Assembly (NCBI GenBank): GCA_002278985.1
Contig: NCJP01000074.1
Location: forward strand, 1 to 7,573
Source: Erythrobacter sp. 34-65-8
GTDB taxonomy: Bacteria > Pseudomonadota > Alphaproteobacteria > Sphingomonadales > Sphingomonadaceae
DNA: 7,573 nt
Reading direction: 5' to 3'
Shown: piece after piece, positions 1 to 5,611 of the stretch
Layout: each line of letters opens with the position of its first letter
How positions within the stretch are numbered: position 1 is the stretch's first letter
The notes under the pieces: model-generated
Database searches by the model: none
Seen by the model: only the letters and a program-made list of their open reading frames with translations
What the model was told of the DNA's origin: nothing
Position numbers and translations under genes: made by a program

Positions 1-1
1 G

Positions 2-68
2 TCCACGCCTGCGGCGCTCCCTCCTCTGAGGCTGCGCCACGTCTGCGACTCCCCGCGAGGGGAGAGGG
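2..68. repeat. Hairpin-rich dispersed repeat, copy A (left direct repeat)
   Basis: This stretch aligns without gaps to 852-918 at a constant offset of 850 bases, with five differences by hand count (positions 5, 25, 29, 55 and 57). It keeps a perfect hairpin at 49-64 (CTCCCC, loop GCGA, GGGGAG). Compared with copy B, the changes at 5 and 29 each break the outermost or near-outermost pair of two other small stem-loops, so this copy looks slightly decayed. The left outer arm seen in copy B would lie beyond the window edge. Elements like this are, from memory, scattered between genes in sphingomonad genomes; that assignment is inferred, while the repeat itself is seen directly. Confidence 0.85.
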
Positions 69-84
69 GACCAGCCTGCTTAGG

Positions 85-124
85 GGAATTCCGGAATTCC
101 GGGGACAGGGAATTCCGGGGACAG
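85..124. repeat. 16-bp tandem repeat with GGAATTCC palindromes (REP-like)
   Basis: A 16-base unit, GGAATTCCGGGGACAG, occurs twice head to tail at 93-108 and 109-124, with a partial third copy (GGAATTCC) at 85-92. Each unit carries the 8-base palindrome GGAATTCC. The second unit runs directly into TATACTAATTAG, so that on the minus strand the antitoxin TAA is followed by TATACTGTCCCC and then GGAATTCC. I recall this combination from REP-type sequences associated with RAYT (Y1/REP) transposases, but no such transposase gene is in the window and the link is a memory-based inference. It lies 3' of the toxin-antitoxin operon and might affect transcript ends; there is no U-tract, so I do not call a terminator. 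Confidence 0.75.
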
Positions 125-132
125 TATACTAA

Positions 133-426
133 TTAGCCCACCGCACGCTCAATCAAAGCCAGCGCCGCCTTCGGGTCTGCATCCACCATCCCCAGCAGCG
201 TCCGCGCCGGCGCATCGGGCGAGCGGCGGTGTTGCTCCCAGTCGCGCACGGTGCCGACCGGCACGCGCAGCTTGGCGGCGAATTTCGCCTGGCTGAGTTT
301 GGTCTTGGCGCGGATGGCTTTCACGTCGGGGCCAGCGGCGACGCGGCCCTTGGTGGTGTCGCCCCGCACGAAGGCAATGGCGTCCTCCAGCCCGGCAACA
401 ATGCCCTTGAAATCGTCGTCCTTCAT
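133..426 (-). CDS. XRE-family antitoxin (HigA/NadS type)
   Basis: A 97-residue protein, probably the antitoxin of a type II toxin-antitoxin pair and the DNA-binding repressor of its own operon. The C-terminal half holds a helix-turn-helix at about residues 41-70: the LSQAKFA helix, then RVPVGTVRDWE, with the W and E typical of the HigA/NadS/MqsA group of XRE regulators. The N-terminal 35 residues are acidic and lack a fold I recognise; in this family that part often contacts the toxin. The start ATG overlaps the toxin stop as ATGA (423-426), so translation is likely coupled. The toxin-first order matches HigBA-like modules rather than RelBE. Two palindromes upstream of the toxin are the probable binding sites. 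Assignment to antitoxin rests on both fold and context; binding to the neighbouring toxin is inferred. Confidence 0.88.
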   Translation of the reverse strand: MKDDDFKGIVAGLEDAIAFVRGDTTKGRVAAGPDVKAIRAKTKLSQAKFAAKLRVPVGTVRDWEQHRRSPDAPARTLLGMVDADPKAALALIERAVG

Positions 427-773
427 TTCCGCAATTCCTTCTTCAACAGTGCTGTCAGCTGTTTGAATGTCTTTGCCTGCTCGTCGGTCAGTGTGTCCTC
501 GTCCGACTTGTCGAGCAGCCAGAGCAGGAAGACCGGATTTTCGCGATCAGCGAAAAAGCTGAAAACCCGATAGCCGCCGCTCTTGCCGCCATGCGCCTTT
601 GCCACGCGGCCCTTGCGCAGGCCGCCAGTCTTGCGGACAACTGCCCCGTAATGCGGTGCCGTTGCATAGACGTCATAGACCGCAGCCAGTTCATCAGCCG
701 TGAGCCCGAGCGCCTTGGTCCGGGCCGTGAACGCCGTGGTTTCGACCACGGTATGGATTGGCGCGTCGTTCAT
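423..773 (-). CDS. RelE/HigB-type toxin (type II toxin-antitoxin)
   Basis: A 116-residue protein resembling the RelE-like cytotoxic repressor group (COG4737 type), whose members are usually ribosome-dependent mRNA endonucleases. The conserved core is visible: basic GLRKGRVAKA at 51-60, then GKSGGYRVFSFF at 63-74, a hydrophobic strand VFLLWLLDKS at 81-90, and the acidic DEDTLTDEQ stretch at 91-99 before a lysine-rich C-terminal helix. Arg and Lys residues at 53-69 are candidates for RNA contact. I chose the ATG at 773 because homologous proteins are about 110-120 residues and because the promoter places transcription initiation right there. An in-frame ATG at 791 would add six residues but lies inside the operator and upstream of the -10 box. 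A longer reading up to 908 would translate the hairpin repeat into an Arg-rich sequence and is not credible. The gene is followed by the antitoxin with a 4-base overlap. Confidence 0.88.
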   Translation of the reverse strand: MNDAPIHTVVETTAFTARTKALGLTADELAAVYDVYATAPHYGAVVRKTGGLRKGRVAKAHGGKSGGYRVFSFFADRENPVFLLWLLDKSDEDTLTDEQAKTFKQLTALLKKELRK

Positions 774-779
774 CCGCAA

Positions 780-808
780 GGTATACGGCATTGCTGTATA
801 TATTTCAA
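780..808 (-). promoter_or_regulatory. Promoter of the toxin-antitoxin operon, probably leaderless
   Basis: On the minus strand TTGAAA (803-808) is followed after exactly 17 bases by TATACC (780-785). Both are close to the sigma-70 consensus. Only six bases separate the -10 box from the toxin ATG at 773, so the expected start of transcription is at the A of that ATG, or within a base or two. No Shine-Dalgarno sequence could then be present on the mRNA. The elements are seen directly; activity and the start site are inferred. Confidence 0.65.
782..800. promoter_or_regulatory. Operator palindrome O1 over the toxin-antitoxin promoter
   Basis: TATACGGCA (782-790), one central T (791) and TGCTGTATA (792-800) form a 9-bp inverted repeat with a single mismatched pair. 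It covers the promoter spacer and four bases of the -10 box, so a bound repressor would block RNA polymerase. The core 15-mer (784-798) matches O2 (819-833) at 13 of 15 positions. The probable ligand is the XRE antitoxin, alone or with its toxin. Confidence 0.7.
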
Positions 809-818
809 GTGAGAATTG

Positions 819-833
819 TGCGGCATTGCCGTA
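819..833. promoter_or_regulatory. Operator palindrome O2 upstream of the -35 box
   Basis: TGCGGCATTGCCGTA is a 7-1-7 inverted repeat with one mismatched pair. It shares the 9-base core CGGCATTGC with O1. Together the two sites imply an ideal site TACGGCA-T-TGCCGTA. The centres (791 and 826) are 35 bp apart, and the -35 box lies between them. Two sites of this kind would allow cooperative or ratio-dependent repression by an antitoxin-toxin complex, as known for other type II modules. Confidence 0.65.
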
Positions 834-842
834 GCGCCGACC

Positions 843-918
843 CCCTCTCCTTCCGCGCCTGCGGCGCTCCCTCCGCTGTGGCTGCGCCACGTCTGCGACT
901 CCCCACAAGGGGAGAGGG
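843..918. repeat. Hairpin-rich dispersed repeat, copy B (right direct repeat)
   Basis: The element is framed by 8-bp inverted arms, CCCTCTCC (843-850) and GGAGAGGG (911-918). Inside lie three perfect small stem-loops in a row: GCGCC-TGC-GGCGC (855-867), GTGGC-TGC-GCCAC (878-890) and CTCCCC-ACAA-GGGGAG (899-914). The last shares bases with the right outer arm, so the two structures would be alternatives. Copy A at 2-68 is in the same orientation. The unit codes for no plausible protein and fits a REP/MITE-like noncoding element; what moves it is unknown. Confidence 0.85.
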
Positions 919-948
919 TCAGGAGAGGAACTGCCTCATTCCCACCCC

Positions 949-1860
949 TCATCCTTGGGCGAATGCCAGCGCGGGAACGGCTCCGGTTCCGGCGCTGGCT
1001 TGGGCTTGCGGCCCCAGCCCGGAGGGGGGCTTGAGGGGGTGTCGTCCTCGGCCGAGGCGGGGGGTGCGGGCGGCGAGGTCGGCCAGCCGGGCGGCGCCTT
1101 CGGGGTGGTCCGGGTCAGTCAGCGCGCAATAGCCGCTGGCCTCGTCCTGGGCCTGGACCGCCAGGTAGTGGTCGTAGGCCGCCTGGGCGCGGGGGCTGCG
1201 TGGCCGATGCGTGCGGCTGCGCATCTCGTCGATCAGCGCGTCGATCGAATCGAAGACTTCCTGTTCCTCGGCCGCGGATTCGGCCTCCCACTCGGCGCGC
1301 CACTGCTTCTTGAGGCGGGCGAGCTCCAGCTTGTCGAGCGCGTTCAGGGCCCGGGCGCGGCCGTCCGCGAACCGTTCCGGCGCGCGGTTGCGCAGGAGGA
1401 ACATCAGCAGCCGGTCGTTGTAGACCGTGCGGCTGCCGAGCAGCTTGCCGTAGGAATAGACCGGCACCTCCACCCCGTTCAGCGCACGGTCCATCGCCAC
1501 GTCCTCGATCCGGGCAATGCCGTGGTCGAGCGCGGCCTGCCACGCCGCGCGGAAGCCGGCCGCTTCGGGGTGGCGGCGCAGCTGGTAGGCGCCGTGCTCG
1601 CTGCGCCCGACGCGGCGGCAGGCGGCGCGGACGCTGCCGGTGTCGGCCAGCGCCTCGATGAAGGCCTGCTGCACCTGCGGCTTCCAGCCGTTGGAGCGGT
1701 CTTTCGCGCGGGGGACCGGGGTGAAGGCGGGGAGCCCCCTTGTTTGCGCACCCGCCTCCGCGGGCGCGGTGTCCTCGCTCACGATGCCTGCGGCATCATC
1801 GCTGCGGGCGGCCACTTGGCCTTGCCGCCCTGCGGGCGGTTGCGTCTGCTTGTCGTCCAT
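949..1860 (-). CDS. Conserved hypothetical protein with terminase-small-subunit-like N-terminal region
   Basis: A 303-residue protein without a known function. Residues 1-50 are a disordered, Gln/Ala/Pro-rich leader. Residues about 57-165 are the ordered part: WKPQVQQAFIEALADTGSVR, then AACRRVGRSEHGAYQLRRHP, which reads as a helix-turn-helix, followed by AAWQAALDHGIARIEDVAMD and GVEVPVYSYGKLLGSRTVY. This layout resembles small-terminase or homeodomain-like HTH proteins, and I recall near-identical blocks in unnamed sphingomonad proteins. Residues 176-215 are charged and probably helical or coiled coil. The tail after 265 is Pro/Gly/Ala-rich and encoded by hairpin-forming DNA. I chose the ATG at 1860 because residues upstream of it look like noncoding translation and reach into the divergent smpB gene. 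No phage genes surround it, so it is unlikely to be part of an intact prophage. DNA binding is inferred only. Confidence 0.72.
   Translation of the reverse strand: MDDKQTQPPAGRQGQVAARSDDAAGIVSEDTAPAEAGAQTRGLPAFTPVPRAKDRSNGWKPQVQQAFIEALADTGSVRAACRRVGRSEHGAYQLRRHPEAAGFRAAWQAALDHGIARIEDVAMDRALNGVEVPVYSYGKLLGSRTVYNDRLLMFLLRNRAPERFADGRARALNALDKLELARLKKQWRAEWEAESAAEEQEVFDSIDALIDEMRSRTHRPRSPRAQAAYDHYLAVQAQDEASGYCALTDPDHPEGAARLADLAARTPRLGRGRHPLKPPSGLGPQAQASAGTGAVPALAFAQG
965..999. repeat. Strong inverted repeat in the 3' end of the hypothetical gene
   Basis: The left arm at 965-980 (GCCAGCGCGGGAACGG) pairs with the right arm at 984-999 at 14 of 16 positions, with a 3-base loop. It encodes the last part of the Ala/Gly/Pro tail, about residues 287-299. 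No T-run follows on either strand, so it is not a standard terminator. It may be remnant repeat DNA that extended the reading frame. Confidence 0.65.
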
Positions 1861-1975
1861 CCGCCAGCGTAAAGCACAGGTGGGGGGCTGTAGGAAAATC
1901 GCGCCGCAGTAAATTGCCCGGGCGGGGCGGCGGGCCTTCCCTTGCGCGGCGCGAGGCCCTACATGGCGGCGCAGC
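1861..1975. other. Divergent intergenic region, no clear promoter recognised
   Basis: These 115 bases separate the minus-strand hypothetical gene from smpB and must hold promoters in both directions. I find no hexamer pair close to the sigma-70 consensus in either direction, and no strong Shine-Dalgarno sequence before the smpB ATG. The middle is very GC-rich. Promoters of this kind in alphaproteobacteria are often too weakly conserved to call by eye. Confidence 0.4.
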
Positions 1976-2458
1976 ATGGCCCGCCCCAAACCCGAGACGT
2001 TCGACAAGCAGAAAACCGTCGCCGAGAACCGGCGCGCGCGGTTCGACTATGCGGTCGAGGCGAAGTTCGAGGCCGGGCTGATGCTGCAGGGGACCGAGGT
2101 CAAGGCGCTGCGCGCGGGCGAGGCGAGCATCGCCGAAAGCTATGCCGAGATCCGCAATGGCGAGGCCTGGCTGATCAACGCCAACATCCCCGAATTCAGC
2201 CACGGCAACCGCTTCAACCATGAACCGCGCCGCCCCCGCAAGCTGCTGCTCCACGAGCGCGAGATCGCCAAGCTCATGGGCGCGGTGGAGCGCAAGGGGA
2301 TGACGCTGGTGCCGCTGAGCGTCTATTTCAACGGGCGCGGGCGGGCCAAGGTCGAGCTGGCGCTGGCCAAGGGGCGGCAGGCGCAGGACAAGCGCGAATA
2401 CATGAAGGACCGCGACTGGGCGCGCGACAAGGCGCGCATCATGCGCGATCGCGGGTAG
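1976..2458 (+). CDS. smpB: SsrA-binding protein SmpB (trans-translation)
   Basis: A 160-residue SmpB of normal length. It binds the tRNA-like domain of tmRNA and brings it to ribosomes stalled on broken mRNA, where its C-terminal tail senses the empty mRNA channel. Family blocks are all present: the basic N-terminus ([15 protein letters not shown], 11-25), [21 protein letters not shown] at about 39-59, [10 protein letters not shown] at 65-74, [12 protein letters not shown] at 86-97, [12 protein letters not shown] at 108-119, [17 protein letters not shown] at 125-141, and the tail [14 protein letters not shown] at 147-160. The ATG at 1976 gives the standard N-terminus; an upstream ATG at 1963 is out of frame. 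The ribosome binding site is weak. The DUF2062 gene follows 44 bases later in the same direction and may be co-transcribed. Confidence 0.97.
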   Translation: MARPKPETFDKQKTVAENRRARFDYAVEAKFEAGLMLQGTEVKALRAGEASIAESYAEIRNGEAWLINANIPEFSHGNRFNHEPRRPRKLLLHEREIAKLMGAVERKGMTLVPLSVYFNGRGRAKVELALAKGRQAQDKREYMKDRDWARDKARIMRDRG

Positions 2459-2502
2459 TTCACGATGCGCTCATGGTCCGCATTGCAGGGTAGTCCGGGC
2501 TT

Positions 2503-3093
2503 ATGACCAGCCCGCGATCCAAGACCTTCCTGGCCGACCTGATCCGCAAGCACATGCCCTCGCGCGAGGCCATGGCGCAGAACAAGTACCTGCGCCCGAT
2601 CGCCCACCGCTTCCTCAGCCCGGAGCTGTGGCGCTTCACCCGCCGCTCGGTGCCGCGGGGGATTGCGCTGGGGCTGTTCGCGGCGTTCATCATCCCGGTG
2701 GGGCAGATCTTCCTCGCCGCCTTCCTCGCCCTGCCGACCCGCGCCAACGTGCCGCTCTCAGCCCTTAGCACCTTCATCACCAACCCTTTCACCCTGCCGT
2801 TCTGGCTGATCGTGGCCAACAAGGTGGGCGCGTTCGTGCTCAAGGTGGATGCGGCGACGACCGAGGTGCTGAATGACGTGATGGTCCACGGCGGCTGGTC
2901 GATGGTGTTCGAGGCGGTCGAGGTGGCGGGGGTGACCGCGTTCGGCTTCATCGTGCTGGCGGTGCTGTCTGCCTCGATCGGCTACGTGCTGGCCAGCGTC
3001 GGCTGGCGGGTGATTGTCTCGGGCAAGTGGACCCGCCGCCTGAAGCGGATGGAGGCATCGCTCGACGCGCGACTGAAAGCGGGATCGGAATGA
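2503..3093 (+). CDS. DUF2062 domain-containing membrane protein
   Basis: A 196-residue inner-membrane protein of the DUF2062 family; its biochemical function is not established. The family pattern is clear: SVPRGIALGLFAAFIIPVGQ (49-68) starting a long hydrophobic region to about 77, then the signature TNPFTLPFWLIVANKVGAFV (93-112), and a third hydrophobic region at about 138-170. The N-terminus is basic and the C-terminal 25 residues are charged (KWTRRLKRMEASLDARLK), so both ends are probably cytoplasmic or membrane-associated. A purine-rich AGGG (2487-2490) lies 12 bases before the ATG and is only a weak Shine-Dalgarno. The stop overlaps the next start as ATGA (3090-3093), suggesting translational coupling to the CckA-like kinase. 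A functional link with CckA is a context inference, not something known. Confidence 0.93.
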   Translation: MTSPRSKTFLADLIRKHMPSREAMAQNKYLRPIAHRFLSPELWRFTRRSVPRGIALGLFAAFIIPVGQIFLAAFLALPTRANVPLSALSTFITNPFTLPFWLIVANKVGAFVLKVDAATTEVLNDVMVHGGWSMVFEAVEVAGVTAFGFIVLAVLSASIGYVLASVGWRVIVSGKWTRRLKRMEASLDARLKAGSE

Positions 3094-5537
3094 TCGGGCA
3101 GGAGACGGAGCCGCGCGCTGCCCTGCCGCTGGCCGTGGTCGGTGCCGCGCTGTTGCTGACGGCGGCGCTGCTGTGGTGGATGAGCGAGAGCGCCGTGGTC
3201 GCCCTGGCCTATGCCGGTGCGCTGGCGGTAGTGGGCGCAGCCGCCGCCATGGCGGCGCGGTTCCTGCCTGCGCATCAGGGCGAAGCCCCGGCCCAGCCGG
3301 ACTGGTCGGTGACCGTGCAGGCGATCGAGAACGAGGGCGTCGCGATGGCGATTACTGACCGGGCCAACCGGCTGGTCTGCGCCAATGCCGCCTATCAGAG
3401 CTGGTTCGGGATCGGCCATGCGCCGCCCAACCTGCCGTTGGACCGCGCTTCCCTCGAAGCCCTGGCCCGCGCCGCGCGGGAAGCCTGGCGTGACGGCACT
3501 GGCAAGGCGGAGCGGCTGGAAAGCAACACCGGCAAAGGCGTGTGGCGCGCCCGCGCCGCCCGCGCCGGACGGGGCGAGGACCACCTGGTCTGGCGGTTCG
3601 AGGCGCTGGTGGAAGAGAACCTCCCCGAAACCGTGGGCGGCTGGCTGACCGGGCTGTTCGGCGCGCTGCTCTCGCGCTCCGGGATCGAGGCTGCACTGGT
3701 CATGCCTGACGGCATGATCCGCGCCGTAACCCCCGGTTTCGCCGAACGGGCGGCCGGCGATGCAGCAGCCACTCTGGCCGGGCAGGAGTTCGTCACCCAG
3801 TTGCGGACCGACGACCGGGACCGGATCTTCTTTGCCCGCGAGGGGCGCCGGGGTGCGCCGCAGACCTTGCTGCAGGTTCCGCTCAACCGGCCGGACGAAA
3901 AACGGGGCGCGCCCGCTGATGAATCCCCTTCGCTGATGCTGCTGGTTGACAGCGGTGTCGGCCTCGGCGGCTGGGACGGGGGGGCGCAGGCCGGGACGCC
4001 GCAGCTTGAATCGCTGCTCGGTGCTCTGCCGCTGGGCCTCGCCATGACTGACCGTGACGGCCGCTTCCTGTTCGCCAACCCGCCCTTCCTGCGCGCGGCG
4101 GGGGCGGAAGGGCGCAGCCTGCCGCAATACCCGTCGGATCTGGTGGTGCGTGAAGACAAGAGCGCGCTGGCCGATGCCGTGCGGCGCTATGGCAAGGGCG
4201 CGGCGGCGAGTGGCGATGTGGCGGTGCGGCTGCGGAGCAACCCGGAAGAACCGGTCTCGCTCGGCATCGCCGGGGTGCGCGGGCTGGGCGAGGCGGCCGT
4301 GCTGCTCAGCCTGGTAGATTCAAGCGAGGAGACCCGGCTCAAGCGGCAGGTCGCCCAGGCCACCAAGATGCAGGCGGTCGGCCAGCTGGCAGGCGGGGTG
4401 GCGCACGATTTCAACAACGTGCTGACGGCCATCCTGGGCTATTGCGATCTCATGCTGCTGCGCCACACGCCGGGGGACAGCGATTATGACGACATCCAGC
4501 AGATCCGCGCCAACAGCAACCGCGCGGCCAGCCTGACCCGGCAATTGCTGGCTTTCAGCCGCCAGCAGACCCTGCGGCCGCAAGTGCTGCAACTGCCCGA
4601 CGTGGTCAGCGAAGTCACCCAGCTGCTCAAGCGGCTGCTCGGCGAGAAGATCGAGTTCCGCGTGCGGCACGATCGCGCGCTCGGCCCGGTCCGGGCGGAC
4701 CCGCAGCAACTGGAACAGGTGATCGTTAACCTGGCGGTCAACGCGCGCGATGCGATCCAGTCCCGCAAGGATGGCAAGGGCCGGGTGACGCTCTCCACCC
4801 GCCGGGTCAGTTCAGCCGATGTGCGCAAGCTGGCGAGCGATATCCTGCCGGCTGACGATTACACCGTGCTGGTGGTGCAGGATAACGGCGGCGGCATCCC
4901 CCCTGAAGTGCTGGGCAAGATCTTCGAGCCGTTCTTTTCCACCAAAGAACAGGGCAAGGGCGGCTCCATGGGCGGCACCGGGCTGGGCCTTTCGACTGTC
5001 TATGGCATCATCAAGCAATCGGGCGGCTTCATCTTTGCCGACAATGTGGCGGGTCAGGGCGGCACGGCCGAAGGCGCGCGCTTCACGATCTATTTCCCGG
5101 TCCATCGCGGGGCCATGCCGGCGGCCCCGGCCAGGCCGGCAGAACGCCCCGCTTCGGACTGGGCGGGCGGCGGCCGCATCCTGCTAGTGGAAGACGAGGA
5201 TATGGTCCGCGCCGTGGCCGAACGGGCGCTGACCCGGGCGGGCTTCAGTGTGACCACGGCCCCGGATGGCGAGGAAGGCCTGGCGGCGGTGGCGGGCGGC
5301 GGTTCGTTCGATCTGGTGGTGTCGGATGTCGTCATGCCCGGAATGGACGGGCCGGCCATGGCCAAGGCCATCCGCAAGCTCCATCCGGCCATGCCGATCC
5401 TGTTCATGTCAGGCTATGCCGAAGAGCAGCTGCGGGACGAGATCGATATGGAAAACATGCATTTCCTGGCCAAACCGTTCAACGTGCAGCAGATTGGTGA
5501 CACCGTGGCCATGGTCATGGCCGGCGGGAGGAAATGA
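3090..5537 (+). CDS. cckA: CckA-like hybrid histidine kinase
   Basis: An 815-residue membrane-anchored hybrid kinase that, by family knowledge, passes phosphate from His to its own receiver, then through ChpT to CtrA and CpdR. Two hydrophobic segments lie at about 11-30 and 35-57, with little between them. PAS-like regions follow at about 70-175, a more degenerate one at 185-285, and a clear one from 306 ([20 protein letters not shown]) to about 415. The dimerisation domain has the H-box GGVAHDFNN with His439. The ATPase domain has N-box Asn547/Asn551 ([11 protein letters not shown]), G1 at 598-602 (DNGGG) and G2 at 628-633 (GGTGLG). The C-terminal receiver (about 696-812) has acidic 701-704, phosphoacceptor Asp746 in [10 protein letters not shown] and Lys795 in LAKPF. 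All catalytic residues are intact, so both kinase and phosphatase action are possible. The ATG at 3090 is chosen over the ATG at 3027 because it overlaps the DUF2062 stop and avoids a Pro/Arg-rich non-membrane leader. It is somewhat longer than the Caulobacter protein (about 690 residues), mostly in the sensory part. Confidence 0.93.
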   Translation: MIGQETEPRAALPLAVVGAALLLTAALLWWMSESAVVALAYAGALAVVGAAAAMAARFLPAHQGEAPAQPDWSVTVQAIENEGVAMAITDRANRLVCANAAYQSWFGIGHAPPNLPLDRASLEALARAAREAWRDGTGKAERLESNTGKGVWRARAARAGRGEDHLVWRFEALVEENLPETVGGWLTGLFGALLSRSGIEAALVMPDGMIRAVTPGFAERAAGDAAATLAGQEFVTQLRTDDRDRIFFAREGRRGAPQTLLQVPLNRPDEKRGAPADESPSLMLLVDSGVGLGGWDGGAQAGTPQLESLLGALPLGLAMTDRDGRFLFANPPFLRAAGAEGRSLPQYPSDLVVREDKSALADAVRRYGKGAAASGDVAVRLRSNPEEPVSLGIAGVRGLGEAAVLLSLVDSSEETRLKRQVAQATKMQAVGQLAGGVAHDFNNVLTAILGYCDLMLLRHTPGDSDYDDIQQIRANSNRAASLTRQLLAFSRQQTLRPQVLQLPDVVSEVTQLLKRLLGEKIEFRVRHDRALGPVRADPQQLEQVIVNLAVNARDAIQSRKDGKGRVTLSTRRVSSADVRKLASDILPADDYTVLVVQDNGGGIPPEVLGKIFEPFFSTKEQGKGGSMGGTGLGLSTVYGIIKQSGGFIFADNVAGQGGTAEGARFTIYFPVHRGAMPAAPARPAERPASDWAGGGRILLVEDEDMVRAVAERALTRAGFSVTTAPDGEEGLAAVAGGGSFDLVVSDVVMPGMDGPAMAKAIRKLHPAMPILFMSGYAEEQLRDEIDMENMHFLAKPFNVQQIGDTVAMVMAGGRK

Positions 5538-5601
5538 CCCGGGGCAAGGTTCATCCGGGATAAACCTGGCTGGTCTGACAAGATGAGCCGGTGATTAAGG
5601 G

Positions 5602-5606
5602 GGAGG
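5602..5606 (+). promoter_or_regulatory. Strong Shine-Dalgarno that fixes the DUF4139 gene start
   Basis: GGAGG ends five bases before the ATG at 5612, an ideal distance. It sits between that ATG and an in-frame GTG at 5591, so initiation at the GTG is unlikely. It is the clearest ribosome binding site in the window, suggesting efficient translation. Confidence 0.85.
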
Positions 5607-5611
5607 AACAG

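Noticed and set aside
774..908. N-terminal extension of the toxin frame up to an ATG at 908
   Set aside because: The extra 45 residues come from the hairpin repeat, operators and promoter, and are Arg-rich without resemblance to toxins; the promoter starts transcription at about 773.
2..918. CRISPR array from the repeated blocks
   Set aside because: There are only two distant copies of one repeat and one 16-bp tandem without spacers; nothing has regular repeat-spacer spacing.
955..1872. Long plus-strand open frame of 305 codons opposite the hypothetical gene
   Set aside because: It is a GC-rich shadow frame. The minus-strand protein has an ordered HTH-like core and recognisable conserved blocks, while this one is Gly/Ala/Val/Arg low complexity.
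1861..2007. Upstream extension of the hypothetical protein to an ATG at 2007
   Set aside because: It would overlap smpB on the other strand and adds residues with no family resemblance; the ATG at 1860 is better.
3027..3089. Earlier ATG for the kinase
   Set aside because: It would overlap DUF2062 by 67 bases and place a charged, Pro-rich stretch before the first membrane segment; ATG at 3090 gives a standard 4-base overlap.
2982..4127. Minus-strand open frame of 381 codons
   Set aside because: It lies antisense to cckA and the end of the DUF2062 gene, and its Gln/Arg/Gly-rich translation has no domain.
5591..5611. GTG start for the first DUF4139 gene
   Set aside because: The GGAGG at 5602-5606 lies downstream of it and is ideally spaced for the ATG at 5612.
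5538..5611. Possible terminator after cckA
   Set aside because: Only a 5-bp stem (AGGTT/AACCT) with an 11-base loop and no T-run is present; too weak to call.
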